From Gammaproteobacteria bacterium (GTDB lineage Bacteria > Pseudomonadota > Gammaproteobacteria > GCA-001735895): a stretch of DNA of 64,000 nucleotides. Positions 8,549-17,053 of the stretch are shown piece by piece. Location: NCBI GenBank assembly GCA_029862125.1, contig JAOTXY010000002.1, positions 1 to 64,000 of the forward strand, in the 5' to 3' direction. Positions within the stretch are counted from its first letter, which is position 1, and each line of letters opens with the position of its first letter. The notes under the pieces are model-generated. The model was not told the origin of the DNA and made no database searches. It saw only the letters and a list, made by a program, of their open reading frames with translations. Position numbers and translations under genes: made by a program.

Positions 8549-9817
8549 ATGGTCGTCATCACGATCCTGACGGGGTTAGAGTTGCTCGGCTCCAAGTCCA
8601 GTCTTATATTGATAGCCGGTATCGCCGCGTGGCTGGCGGCATTGCTATTGTTTGTCGACACTTCACGCGTGCTCAAGATCCAGGTTTCGCTGATCCTGCT
8701 GATCGGCATCGCGATGATTGTTCATGCCCGTCGACACTCGGTGCTGGTGGACACGAATGCATTGATCAGCGCGAATACCGGCCTGATGACGATGATCGCG
8801 GCAGTCGGTTTTCTGCGCCTGGTGGTGATTCCCGAAAGCGAGCAACAGGAAACCTTACCGGTCGGCAGAAAGGCTTTTCTGCAAACGATTCTCGGGCTCA
8901 ACCTTTCGAGCTCGATCATCAATATATCGGCGCCGATCCTGATCTCCGATCGCATCCATCGCAGCCACCCGCTGGATCGATTCACCGCCCAGACTTTTAC
9001 ACGGATTTTTTGTGGCGTCTCCAGCTGGTCACCTTTCTTCGCCGCCATGGCCGTGGTGTTAACCTATGTCAGCGACGCGAGCCTGCTGTGGATCATTGTT
9101 GCCGGGTTTCCATTCATGCTGATTGGCTTTATCGGCGTTTATCTCGAAGCCCGCGTTCGTTATGCCGAAGAGCTGGAATCTTTTGTCGGTTACCCAACGC
9201 ACCTGAGTGCACTCAAGATTCCCGCAATTTTGATTATCACCGTGGTATTAATTTCTCAGTTGCTACCCGCCACCCCGATCCTGGTGCTAATTGCAATCAG
9301 CGCACTAATGGTTACCTGTTCGTTCCTCATTCTGCGTCACGGGATGACCGGTTCGATCCAACGACTTAAAAATTACGTTAGCGGTGGCCTGCCCAGAATC
9401 GTCAACGAATTATGCCTGTTCCTCGCGGCGGGTGTGCTAGCAGGGGGCATCTCGGCGCTGATCACGCACGGCGTTTTCGAAAACCCTTTCGACCAGTTCA
9501 ATGCGATCACCGCGGCCGAGGTATTGGCCATCATGCTGTTGTGCGCGTTCTGCGGGATTCATCCGATTATCATGATTTCGAGTTTCGCACCGATGATTAT
9601 GACGTTGAATCCCGACCCCAACCTGCTCGCGGCAACCTTCCTGTTCGCCTGGCATCTCGGCACCTGCTCGAATCCCCTGTCCGGTACCAACCTGGTATTT
9701 CAGGGTCGTTATGGCATAGCTGGCTGGAAACTTGCCTTCTGGAACTGGCCTTATGCAATTGTAATGCTGGTTATCGGCGCTGTCTGGTTGCAAATCGTCG
9801 CGCAAGCTTTTCCCTGA
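8549..9817 (+). CDS. Polytopic membrane protein, ion-transporter-like
   Basis: About 422 residues with roughly ten to twelve hydrophobic segments and a short polar segment near residue 100. The C-terminal part contains CGIHPIIMISSFAPM and HLGTCSNPLSGTNLVFQG, a re-entrant-loop-like pattern reminiscent of the ion transporter (SLC13/ArsB-like) superfamily. The substrate is unknown. The first ATG is at 8549, but the frame is open back to 8456 and hydrophobic residues precede this ATG, so translation may begin at a rare codon such as ATT 8471. The stop codon lies one base from that of the convergent M23 gene. Confidence 0.65.
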   Translation: MVVITILTGLELLGSKSSLILIAGIAAWLAALLLFVDTSRVLKIQVSLILLIGIAMIVHARRHSVLVDTNALISANTGLMTMIAAVGFLRLVVIPESEQQETLPVGRKAFLQTILGLNLSSSIINISAPILISDRIHRSHPLDRFTAQTFTRIFCGVSSWSPFFAAMAVVLTYVSDASLLWIIVAGFPFMLIGFIGVYLEARVRYAEELESFVGYPTHLSALKIPAILIITVVLISQLLPATPILVLIAISALMVTCSFLILRHGMTGSIQRLKNYVSGGLPRIVNELCLFLAAGVLAGGISALITHGVFENPFDQFNAITAAEVLAIMLLCAFCGIHPIIMISSFAPMIMTLNPDPNLLAATFLFAWHLGTCSNPLSGTNLVFQGRYGIAGWKLAFWNWPYAIVMLVIGAVWLQIVAQAFP

Positions 9818-9818
9818 A

Positions 9819-10481
9819 TTACGTGATTATCAGCATTGAAGGATCCGGGCAATTCCGCTTGAAGAATTCGAGATCGGCCGGGCGCACTACTCCTGGATAG
9901 TCTCCGTGATAATCCTGCATGTCCTGAACCAACTGAAAATGGAGGTGTGGGGTCCAGTTACCGTTAACCGGTCGCGGACCAATTTCAGCAATTTTTTCAC
10001 CGCTGGCAACCGGCTTGCCATCATAGAGCCCGTCAAGCGAGGCCTCGGCTAAATGTCCGTAAAGACTATGAAACTCGAAATCGGCCAGGCGATGTCGCAG
10101 GATAATGACCGGGCCATAGTCACCGCTAACCTGCCGATTGGCAAAACTCTGCACTTCCGCTTCGAGCGGTGCGAAAATCGGGGTTCCGGCAGGCATGAAA
10201 ACATCGACCCCAATATGGATACAGCGTTCCTCGTCGCCCTGGAACAGTTCGGTATCCCGGTAGACAGAACGATTTTCCAGGTAGCCGCCCACTCCTGCTA
10301 TTGCCCCGGCTTTATCAATCCTGTTAAACACTTCGGCATCAATTTCGGTTTCGCTCAAACCTTCAAAGGTATTGCTAGCACTCGACAATTCCATGTAAAC
10401 GCTATTTTCAGCCGTCAAAACGGGCTCGAACATAGGAACAAACGCGTTTCGATGGGTCTTTAACAAATCAGCAATGTTCAT
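9819..10481 (-). CDS. M23 (LytM-type) peptidase-domain protein without signal peptide
   Basis: About 220 residues. The zinc-site motifs HIGVDVFMPAGTPIFAP and HLHF, with SLYGHL between them, identify the lysostaphin/M23 fold. No signal peptide or membrane anchor is visible, unusual for a cell-wall hydrolase; a similar soluble M23 module is known from multidomain proteins with APH kinase and class III aminotransferase parts, so it may act on a small cytoplasmic substrate. I chose the ATG at 10481 because AAGGA lies six bases upstream. The Nudix gene lies just upstream on the same strand. Confidence 0.75.
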   Translation of the reverse strand: MNIADLLKTHRNAFVPMFEPVLTAENSVYMELSSASNTFEGLSETEIDAEVFNRIDKAGAIAGVGGYLENRSVYRDTELFQGDEERCIHIGVDVFMPAGTPIFAPLEAEVQSFANRQVSGDYGPVIILRHRLADFEFHSLYGHLAEASLDGLYDGKPVASGEKIAEIGPRPVNGNWTPHLHFQLVQDMQDYHGDYPGVVRPADLEFFKRNCPDPSMLIIT

Positions 10482-10493
10482 CAATTGTCCTTG

Positions 10494-11165
10494 TCAGGTC
10501 CATGCGAAATAGGGTTGCTCGTAGTGTGCCACACGGGTACTTCTGCCCAATAATGCAACCTCGCGAAACTGGTACGCGATTACGGCGCTGGGCGCGGCAA
10601 ACCAATCGTCACCCAGTGGCATTTTCAATACCGGATGTTCACTTTCCGCAATCGAATCCAGGATTGGTGCGTCTTCTCGGGCCAATTCACTCAACGGTAT
10701 ACGATGAATCTGTGCGACTTCATCGGGATTCGGAATTAAATGGACATCCTTTCCGCCCCAGACCACTACCGGCGTAATAACAAAACCAGATCGTGTTGCA
10801 TAATCATCCAGGCGGCCGAGCACCTGGCTGGCATCCAGGCTTAACCCGACCTCTTCCTCGAGTTCGCGCAATGCAGCCTGTTCGACGGTTTCACCCTGGT
10901 CCATCCTGCCGCCGGGATAAGCACGTTGGCCGGCATGACTGGAGAGCTCCGACGCACGGGTAGTCAGGATGAAAGCGGCCCGCTCACAGGCCCCGGCAAG
11001 ATGTGGAATGTTGCCGATATAGGCGGGTTCGCTGCACTCCACGAGGGTAAACGCAACCGCCGCATGCTTAAGGCCGGCACGGTCCAGCTCCGATACATCA
11101 TGCCGATTCAGATTCTGGGAAATCAGCTCGCGCAAGGATTGATCGAACCTATAGCTTGAATCCAT
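10494..11165 (-). CDS. Nudix hydrolase, CoA-pyrophosphatase-like
   Basis: The complete Nudix box is present: GRMDQGETVEQAALRELEEE continuing VGL (G-x5-E-x7-RE-x-x-EE-x-G). The preceding SSHAGQRAYPGGR is typical of the NudL/CoA-diphosphatase branch, which cleaves CoA and related dinucleotides. About 223 residues from the ATG at 11165, which has AAGG about nine bases upstream; an ATG at 11216 would add 17 residues without a convincing RBS. Cytoplasmic. It likely shares a transcript with the M23 gene, from which it is separated by only about a dozen bases. Confidence 0.82.
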   Translation of the reverse strand: MDSSYRFDQSLRELISQNLNRHDVSELDRAGLKHAAVAFTLVECSEPAYIGNIPHLAGACERAAFILTTRASELSSHAGQRAYPGGRMDQGETVEQAALRELEEEVGLSLDASQVLGRLDDYATRSGFVITPVVVWGGKDVHLIPNPDEVAQIHRIPLSELAREDAPILDSIAESEHPVLKMPLGDDWFAAPSAVIAYQFREVALLGRSTRVAHYEQPYFAWT

Positions 11166-11299
11166 TGTTGAAATGCCTTGATTACCGATCTGAGGAGCAG
11201 CCTGCAAATACGCCATAAGCAGGTCAATTTAACCCATTTGGGTGATGTTTTGCGTACGAATTCAGAGGATACTCCATGCCGTTAAGTAACAAAATCGCA

Positions 11300-11496
11300 G
11301 TTTTTATATGAATAATGTCACATTATTCTTTATGAAAATGAGATTTTAGGTTTGGTTAAGACCTCGGGGCAAGTGTTCGCTGGCTAAATAACGGTGATCC
11401 CGGCCCTGATCTGAGAATGTTTCGGATTAGCAGATCTCAGTAACTTACGATTTAATCGCGCAATATTTTGCGGGCCTCTTCGGGGGCCTTTTTTTT
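11300..11496 (+). ncRNA. Candidate small RNA ending in a strong Rho-independent terminator
   Basis: A 340-base non-coding gap between two minus-strand genes holds a plus-strand terminator that neither neighbour can use. Upstream of it are several inverted repeats: AATAATG-TCA-CATTATT at 11311-11327, CTGATCTGAGAA against TTAGCAGATCTCAG (11407-11440, with a bulge), and CGCAA-TATT-TTGCG just before the terminator. No ORF of useful length is seen. The 5' end is a guess placed in the AT-rich stretch; it does not resemble 6S RNA or other RNAs I recognise. Confidence 0.4.
11473..11496 (+). terminator. Rho-independent terminator with UUCG tetraloop
   Basis: GGCCTC-TTCG-GGGGCC forms a six-pair stem capped by a C(UUCG)G tetraloop and is followed directly by eight T. 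This is a textbook intrinsic terminator reading on the plus strand, although both flanking genes are on the minus strand. Confidence 0.85.
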
Positions 11497-11505
11497 GCCT
11501 CGAAT

Positions 11506-12549
11506 TTATATGTCAGGCATGGTGATCGGCTCTTGCTGCAAACCGCTCAGCAATTCCTTGAGTTCGAGAATATATTCCGACCAGTAGCGCTCGGTATTAA
11601 ACCACGGAAAGGCGAGTGGAAAGGCCGGGTCGTCCCAGCGCCGTGCCAGCCAGGCGCTAAAATAAAGCACGCGCATCGCGCGCAACGGCTCAATCAGCTT
11701 AAGCTCGCGCACATCAAACGGCTGAAACATTTCGTAACCCTCGATGATTTCCAGCAACTGGCGCTGCTGATTGGCTATATCGCCCGACAGGAGCATCCAT
11801 AAATCCTGAATAGCGGGTCCTCTAATGGCGTCGTCGAAGTCGACGAAATGAGGACAATCGTCGCGCCACAGCACGTTACCGCTATGGCAATCACCGTGCA
11901 ACGTGATTTGCCGATAGGGTTCGGCATCCGGTCGCCGTGCCTCGATGGCAGAAAGAATCTCGCTGGTAATCGAGCGGTATGCCGCTTCGAGGTCTGACGG
12001 TATGAATCCGGCCTCCAGTAGGTAGCTGACATTTTCGCCGGCTCGATCCACCGACATCCGGATGCGGTGCTCAAATCGAAATCCTTGTCCGACCGCGTGA
12101 ATACGACCGATGAATCGCCCCAACAGGTGCAGATGATCGAGATTATCGAGTTCCGGCGCACGACCACCCTGGCGCGGATAGATAGAAAACCAGAACTCGT
12201 CATGATTTCCGATAGTCGGATACTCAGCATTAGAATCTATCACTAACGGCGGCACCACCGGAATTTCATGATCGAACAGAAACCGGGTAAAGCGATGCTC
12301 TTCGTCGATCTGCAACCTGCTCCAGCGGTTGGGTCGATAGAACTTGACGATGACCGGGTCTTCGTCTTCGATACCTACCTGGTAGACGCGATTTTCATAG
12401 CTATTCAAGGCCAGTATGCGGGCATCGCTGAGCCTGCCGGTGGTTTCAACCGCGGCAATCACGTGGTCAGGGGTTAATCGCGTATAGGGGTGACTCGAAG
12501 CCGCTACTGCAGGCTCTGGATGATCGTTATGTTTTCCGGCGAATCCCAT
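11506..12549 (-). CDS. srkA: Stress response kinase A (YihE/RdoA family)
   Basis: About 347 residues, APH/choline-kinase-like fold. Motifs: LNSYENRVYQVG, VIVKFYRPNRWS (binding Lys), HGDCHSGNVLW (catalytic loop) and HFVDFDDAIRGPA (metal-binding Asp). These match SrkA, a cytoplasmic Ser/Thr kinase that counters stress-induced death in enterobacteria. The start at 12549 is supported by GGAG seven bases upstream; a longer reading frame to 12630 adds 27 non-conserved residues. It is monocistronic as far as can be seen. The family is housekeeping in gammaproteobacteria and supports that assignment. Confidence 0.88.
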   Translation of the reverse strand: MGFAGKHNDHPEPAVAASSHPYTRLTPDHVIAAVETTGRLSDARILALNSYENRVYQVGIEDEDPVIVKFYRPNRWSRLQIDEEHRFTRFLFDHEIPVVPPLVIDSNAEYPTIGNHDEFWFSIYPRQGGRAPELDNLDHLHLLGRFIGRIHAVGQGFRFEHRIRMSVDRAGENVSYLLEAGFIPSDLEAAYRSITSEILSAIEARRPDAEPYRQITLHGDCHSGNVLWRDDCPHFVDFDDAIRGPAIQDLWMLLSGDIANQQRQLLEIIEGYEMFQPFDVRELKLIEPLRAMRVLYFSAWLARRWDDPAFPLAFPWFNTERYWSEYILELKELLSGLQQEPITMPDI

Positions 12550-12742
12550 TCCAGTGCTCCAGGATATGCATAGCGAATTTGGCCGACCTGATCGACCAGA
12601 CAACTCGAAGGATACACACAGACCCCCCAAGCGTTCGACACTATACCCTGATAGTCAATTAAAAGGGGCAACTCAATTTGTAACCGCCGATTAAAGTTTG
12701 CGATACGCTCCGAATCCAGAATCGGGGAAGAACTATTCGTGC

Positions 12743-13525
12743 CTAATTTAGTTGATCCAGCCAGTCCGCGACTGCATTTACCAGCGCATCACCCTGATCG
12801 GTGAAATAGTGATCCGAACCGGGCAACACCAACTGCTGCGAGCTTTTGTGACCCGCCTTTTCGATCATTGCCTTGCGCCCGGGCGCAAGGCGGATCACTG
12901 CCGGGAATTCATTGGCACCGTATAAATCCAGGATTGGTACGTGCATCCAGTCGAGCGGAAAAGGTTGATGCATGGGTTGCTTGTAATCGGTTGCGCCCAT
13001 GCCAAGACCGATAAATGCGTCAATGGAGCGGTCGTTTTTAGTCCTGATCCAGTCCATCGCCATGTGCACGCCGCAGCTGTGGGCAAGCAAAACAATTTTC
13101 TGGAAACCTTTATCGCGTAAATACTGAATGCCTGCTTCAATTCTTGGATGCGCATGGTGAAAGATTGGAACGTAATCGTAGTACTTGGCGTCTTTTTCGA
13201 GCACTGGCATCTGCAGAGACAAGGTGCTATATCCGCGCTCGACCAGGTCGACGCGCAGCGGGTTTATGGTGTCCGCCCAGTCCGGGTGAAAGCCTCGGCC
13301 GTGCAAGATAATTACGGCAACATTGTAATCTTCGGCCTCGGTGTAGATGCTCAGGAACTCGCGCCCGCCAGCTTCGAGCCAGACGGGATCACCATCCAGG
13401 ATAACGTCGACAATTTCGTCGGATAACCTTGTTTCGCGCGCGAAGTCGGGCTCGGACGCAACCGCCTGACCCACGCAAAGCAGCAAGACCAGGACGCATG
13501 GCTTGATTATGATTCTAACGTTCAT
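12743..13525 (-). CDS. Secreted alpha/beta hydrolase, DUF3530-like (copy 1)
   Basis: A 260-residue protein with an N-terminal signal peptide ending near VASE. Features: ILHGRGFHPDWADTINPLR (oxyanion region), LSLQMPVLE, and nucleophile elbow AHSCGVH, all consistent with an alpha/beta hydrolase of the DUF3530 kind. It is the last gene of a minus-strand run of periplasmic proteins and overlaps its upstream neighbour by 11 bases. A paralogue lies at 26738-27535 with the same HPDW/HPNW and LSLQMP patterns. The substrate is unknown; the location points to a periplasmic sulfur or envelope role by inference only. Confidence 0.75.
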   Translation of the reverse strand: MNVRIIIKPCVLVLLLCVGQAVASEPDFARETRLSDEIVDVILDGDPVWLEAGGREFLSIYTEAEDYNVAVIILHGRGFHPDWADTINPLRVDLVERGYSTLSLQMPVLEKDAKYYDYVPIFHHAHPRIEAGIQYLRDKGFQKIVLLAHSCGVHMAMDWIRTKNDRSIDAFIGLGMGATDYKQPMHQPFPLDWMHVPILDLYGANEFPAVIRLAPGRKAMIEKAGHKSSQQLVLPGSDHYFTDQGDALVNAVADWLDQLN

Positions 13526-13754
13526 GTTCCATCAGCACCGGCTTTTCACGTTTTTCGAGCAATTGCTCCTCTGCAGATAACTGGTTATCCGCAAACATGA
13601 CCTTGTAACTGAAACTATTGTCGGCCTGCTCTGCACGCAGCTTCTTGGCCTCGATTTTTGCGTCACGGAAAGCATCGAAAACTTCCACTAGCTCGAGATC
13701 CTTTACCAGGTCAATATTGCCGTGAGAACTGATTTTGAAAAGATAGTATGGCAT
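13515..13754 (-). CDS. Small conserved-looking protein, unknown function
   Basis: 79 residues, starting PYYLFKIS, highly charged in the middle, with no Cys, signal peptide or membrane segment. I do not recognise a family. It is placed between a secreted DsrE-like protein and the hydrolase, overlapping the latter by 11 bases, so it is co-translated with them. Since its neighbours are exported and it appears cytoplasmic, its relation to them is not obvious. Confidence 0.6.
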   Translation of the reverse strand: MPYYLFKISSHGNIDLVKDLELVEVFDAFRDAKIEAKKLRAEQADNSFSYKVMFADNQLSAEEQLLEKREKPVLMEHER

Positions 13755-13773
13755 GTCTGAATATTGGGCTGGA

Positions 13774-14268
13774 CTAGTCGATTATGATCAACTCGTACCC
13801 TAATTCCTCGTAAAGCCTTACCTGGCCGGGTCCGGTAGGTGCGACATTAACATAATCCGGGAAATCTTCCGCGGTAACACCGTACCAGCCTGCATGGGTT
13901 TCGCAGACGTGCACCGGCACATCATCGGCAACCAGTGACTGCACCTGCTGATGGATATCAGCATATTCGCCCTGGTATTGTGATTGCAACGCAAACTCCT
14001 CTTTGCCATGCGAGACAACAGCAAATTCGGTCGCGGGAAACTTCGCGCGAACTTTTTCGATGGCATCGCGAACCCGGGGTAACAGTTCTTCGAGCGCAGA
14101 CTCATCTGCTTCGACGATTTCAAACACCACACCCTGCGGCGGTTCCACCTGGGCCAGCAGTTTTTCAACCGCGTCGTTGGCCTGGGCAATACCGACACAT
14201 GCCATTAAAAACAGCAACGCAATAAAATTTCGTGAGTTACTAGATCCCGGAAGTTGCGAGGCCAACAT
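13774..14268 (-). CDS. Secreted DsrE-fold protein
   Basis: About 164 residues. An N-terminal hydrophobic signal (RNFIALLFLMACVGIAQA) is followed by a DsrE/F-like domain with the strand-loop VVFEIVEADESALEELL and a single conserved-position Cys in VHVCETHAGWYG. Cytoplasmic DsrE relatives bind persulfide sulfur on such a Cys; here the protein should be exported. The ATG at 14268 lies inside the 3' end of the thioredoxin gene (29-base overlap), giving tight coupling; longer starts would overlap that gene more and precede the signal with polar sequence. Role in periplasmic sulfur binding is inferred. Confidence 0.75.
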   Translation of the reverse strand: MLASQLPGSSNSRNFIALLFLMACVGIAQANDAVEKLLAQVEPPQGVVFEIVEADESALEELLPRVRDAIEKVRAKFPATEFAVVSHGKEEFALQSQYQGEYADIHQQVQSLVADDVPVHVCETHAGWYGVTAEDFPDYVNVAPTGPGQVRLYEELGYELIIID

Positions 14269-14737
14269 GCGTGAGCTTTGCGCGCGCTTCGTCGATGCGG
14301 TTATCGATAAATCCACCATAAAAGTCCTCCGACCAGATGCCGACCAGTTTATCACTCATTTCCTTACCCTCGGCATTCAGAAATAACAGCGTCGGCGTAA
14401 GCGAAACCTCGTAACGCGATGCAAATTCGCCGGTACTCACCGTTTGACCATCAAAATCAATCAGGGTTTCAAAACTGTCCAGAGACACCGTACGGATCAG
14501 AATCTTCTCATCGTATTCCGCATTTCGCTGCATCGGCAACAGGAACAGCTGTTCGAGCTTGTGGCAATAAACGCAGTCCTCACTGGAAAACTCGAGCACC
14601 AGGATTAAATTATCTGCCCGGGCAACACGCGCTTCGTCACGCAAGTCTGAAACCTGTGTCATGACAACATTATCACCGGACACGGGGCCGGCGATCATGA
14701 GTACGGGTAAAATAATTACAAGTAAACTGTTGCGCAT
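14240..14737 (-). CDS. Periplasmic thioredoxin-fold protein (SoxW-like)
   Basis: About 165 residues with a signal peptide (SLLVIILPVLMIAGPVSG) and a thioredoxin-like domain. The redox motif is CVYCHK; the cis-Pro region is SLTPTLLFLN. This resembles SoxW and related SOB thioredoxins that keep Sox carrier cysteines reduced. It lies between the rhodanese and the DsrE-like gene on the same strand. The start at 14737 begins the signal peptide; an upstream start at 14794 would add residues with no signal character. Confidence 0.8.
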   Translation of the reverse strand: MRNSLLVIILPVLMIAGPVSGDNVVMTQVSDLRDEARVARADNLILVLEFSSEDCVYCHKLEQLFLLPMQRNAEYDEKILIRTVSLDSFETLIDFDGQTVSTGEFASRYEVSLTPTLLFLNAEGKEMSDKLVGIWSEDFYGGFIDNRIDEARAKLTHVGLATSGI

Positions 14738-14814
14738 AGTTGGCTTAAACAGGGGATTAAAGGCTGCACCTCCGTGTGCTGGCCGGCAATCCAATTAAAG
14801 ATAAATACTTAGTA

Positions 14815-15474
14815 TCAGCTGGTCGGTTTCGCCACGGTCAGACCAAGATTCGACCAGTTCTGCATGCCACCGCGGTACCACTTAATCTTGTGGGCCGGGT
14901 AGCCAAACTTGAGCAGATTCTTGATATTGTTGGGAGACTGGCCACACCACATCCCGTTACAGAACATGACCAGGGTCTTGGCGTTGGAGTAATCCCACAG
15001 GCCTTCAAGAGAAGCGGCACCAAACCGGTCTTCCATGATTTCGCCAATTGAAATCGGGTCCGCTCCTTTGGCCGGATTCAAGGCAGTCCACGGAATATTC
15101 ACTGCACCGGGGATGGTGCCTTTTTGTACCCAGTCAGGCGTGCGCGAATCTACCACCAGGATAGTCTTGTCACCCTTACTCATACGAACCAGGTAGTCAA
15201 TTATTTCTGCTTCACCCAGGGTTTCTATTCCAGGTGCCAGCACAATCGGCTGAATACAAAATGGCGGGCAGGGCCGCGAAGTCTTTGCAAAGGCTGGATT
15301 AACCACGGCCTTGTTGTTCTGGTCGCGCATAATCTTGACCGACTTACCACCGTGCATGACGGTCGCATCTTTCATTGAAAAGGTTATTCCCACAGGCTTG
15401 TCGGCGGCCGCGGCATTGCCGACCCAGACCAGGCTGGTGGTCAACATAATTGTTTTTAATAACTTGGATTTCAT
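14815..15474 (-). CDS. Periplasmic rhodanese-like sulfurtransferase (SoxL-like)
   Basis: About 219 residues. Signal peptide ends in NAAAA; a middle segment has CPPFCIQP; the rhodanese domain runs through VVDSRTPDWVQKGTIPGAVN to the active-site loop FCNGMWCGQS, then WYRGGMQNW. The loop cysteine would carry persulfide sulfur. A periplasmic rhodanese (SoxL) is encoded with SoxXAK in purple sulfur bacteria, so the same role is plausible. The ATG at 15474 is backed by AGGAGG; longer starts are unlikely. Probably co-transcribed with the SoxW-like and DsrE-like genes. Confidence 0.82.
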   Translation of the reverse strand: MKSKLLKTIMLTTSLVWVGNAAAADKPVGITFSMKDATVMHGGKSVKIMRDQNNKAVVNPAFAKTSRPCPPFCIQPIVLAPGIETLGEAEIIDYLVRMSKGDKTILVVDSRTPDWVQKGTIPGAVNIPWTALNPAKGADPISIGEIMEDRFGAASLEGLWDYSNAKTLVMFCNGMWCGQSPNNIKNLLKFGYPAHKIKWYRGGMQNWSNLGLTVAKPTS

Positions 15475-15527
15475 CTTGTCCCTCCTGGGATGTGATTTAA
15501 AAATTCGAATAAATAAAGACTCCAACC

Positions 15528-15731
15528 CTAATCACAATCTGGTTCTTCTTCCTCTTCCCCTTCACTTTCACCTTCCTGGTCTGATTCGCTGCCAGCTACA
15601 ATTGAAGCGCAATACTGCGTTGATTTAACAGCAGACCGGAACTCATCCAGTGGCGACCACGCCAACGCAATGGGGGAAAGAATCATCTGGAAGGCTACAA
15701 AAAGCACCAATATCAGTTGTTTCATTTTCAT
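15528..15731 (-). CDS. Small secreted acidic peptide, unknown function
   Basis: 67 residues: a clear signal peptide (LILVLFVAFQMILSPIALA) and a short mature part with one Cys in the middle (STQYCAS), then an acidic tail rich in Glu and Ser ending PDCD with a second Cys. GGAGAGAC precedes the ATG. It is the first gene of the minus-strand run that includes the rhodanese. I do not recognise it; the acidic tail could bind metal or act as an export-stage partner, but that is speculation. Confidence 0.6.
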   Translation of the reverse strand: MKMKQLILVLFVAFQMILSPIALAWSPLDEFRSAVKSTQYCASIVAGSESDQEGESEGEEEEEPDCD

Positions 15732-15798
15732 GTCTCTCCGCGCGATACTGCGAACAATGCTAGATAATCAAAAAACACCGGGGTAGCACATATCTATC

Positions 15799-15809
15799 TT
15801 TGGGTATGG
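15799..15809. promoter_or_regulatory. TTTGGGTAT motif shared with other sulfur intergenic regions
   Basis: The 211-base divergent gap contains CTATCTTTGGGTATGG. The TTGGGTA core also occurs upstream of soxX and of 27720, and a variant upstream of dsrA. It matches the NarL heptamer (AKRRGTA) at six of seven positions. The shared occurrence is seen; the binding is a guess. Confidence 0.3.
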
Positions 15810-15943
15810 CTACAAAAAGCGCTATCCATATAGTGTTTATTACATATTTGAATAGGATGGATTAATGTGCTAAATCGTATTATTGTCGTCGTCCAATACC
15901 TGTAAGTTGTTGCGCTAAATCAAGTATTTTGAATTTTCCCATC

Positions 15944-17026
15944 ATGATCTACAACGAACATACAGGTCAGCGCTTTTTCGGTTACATAACTACAACTCTG
16001 CTGCTGTTGCTGCTTACGATTTCCATGCAAGCCGGTACGGCCAGTGAGATTCCACAGGGTAAATCGTACGGAGCAATACCTTCCGAGAAGCCGGACTGGT
16101 TCAAGGAAAGTTTTCTCGAATTCGAAGACGATGTCGCCGAGGCTGCCGCCGCCGGTCGCAGGGTTATGCTCTACTTCCACCAGGATAGTTGCCCCTACTG
16201 CTCCAGATTAATCGAAGAGAATTTCACCGATCCCGATATCAAGGCCTACATCATCGAGCATTTTGACGGTATCTCGCTCAACCTTTGGGGTGACCGCGAA
16301 GTGGTCAGTGTCGGTGGCCAGGACTTTACCGAAAAAACCTTTGCCGCGGCCCTCAGGGTTCAATATACCCCGACCCTGGTTTTCCTGGACGAAGATGGCA
16401 AGGTTGCGCTGCGTCTCAATGGCTATTACCCACCGGCTGACTTCCGTGCCGCACTCGACTACGTTGCGCAAAAACTGGAAAGGAAACTGAGTTTTTCGCA
16501 GTACCGCCTCGATAAACTTGCATCGGTCGATGGTAATCTAATCGATGAGGATTTTTTTCTGGATCACTACGATCTGGGTAAAATTATCTCGAGCACTGGT
16601 AAACCCCTTGTGGTTTATTTCGAATCACCTGATTGCGCAGAATGCAAGACCATGCACGAGCGAATCCTGACCGATAAAGCGACCCGCAAACTCGTGCTCC
16701 AAACAAACAATGTGCAGTTTAACCTCGCGTCAGAGCAACGCCTGACCACTCCCACTGGCGAACAGACCAGCGCCAGGCAGTGGGCCCGGGATCTGGGTGT
16801 CGATTACACCCCCTCGCTGATCTTTTTTGATCCACAAGGCAATGAAGTCATGCGCATCGGCGCATTTATCAAAACCTTTCATTTTCAATCGGTGTACGCC
16901 TACGTGCTGGAAAAGGCGTATCTCGAGGAACCTGAATTCCAGCGCTATATTTCGGCACGCGCCGACCATATTCGTGAAGCCGGATTTGATACCGATATCT
17001 GGGGTTACGATTCATTTCATGATTAA
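15944..17026 (+). CDS. Exported protein with two thioredoxin-like domains
   Basis: About 360 residues. A hydrophobic signal (TTTLLLLLLTISMQAGTAS) precedes two tandem thioredoxin-fold domains. Domain 1 has CPYC at about 83-86 with cis-Pro YTPTLVFLDEDGK; domain 2 has CAEC at about 231-234 with YTPSLIFFDPQGN. The pattern recalls SoxW and thiol-reductase proteins of sox clusters. The ATG at 15944 is preferred over TTG 15929. It is followed by the SoxK-like gene 27 bases on. Likely role: reducing or exchanging disulfides/persulfides on periplasmic Sox components (inferred). Confidence 0.8.
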   Translation: MIYNEHTGQRFFGYITTTLLLLLLTISMQAGTASEIPQGKSYGAIPSEKPDWFKESFLEFEDDVAEAAAAGRRVMLYFHQDSCPYCSRLIEENFTDPDIKAYIIEHFDGISLNLWGDREVVSVGGQDFTEKTFAAALRVQYTPTLVFLDEDGKVALRLNGYYPPADFRAALDYVAQKLERKLSFSQYRLDKLASVDGNLIDEDFFLDHYDLGKIISSTGKPLVVYFESPDCAECKTMHERILTDKATRKLVLQTNNVQFNLASEQRLTTPTGEQTSARQWARDLGVDYTPSLIFFDPQGNEVMRIGAFIKTFHFQSVYAYVLEKAYLEEPEFQRYISARADHIREAGFDTDIWGYDSFHD

Positions 17027-17053
17027 ATACATCAAAACCAGAGGAGACATACT

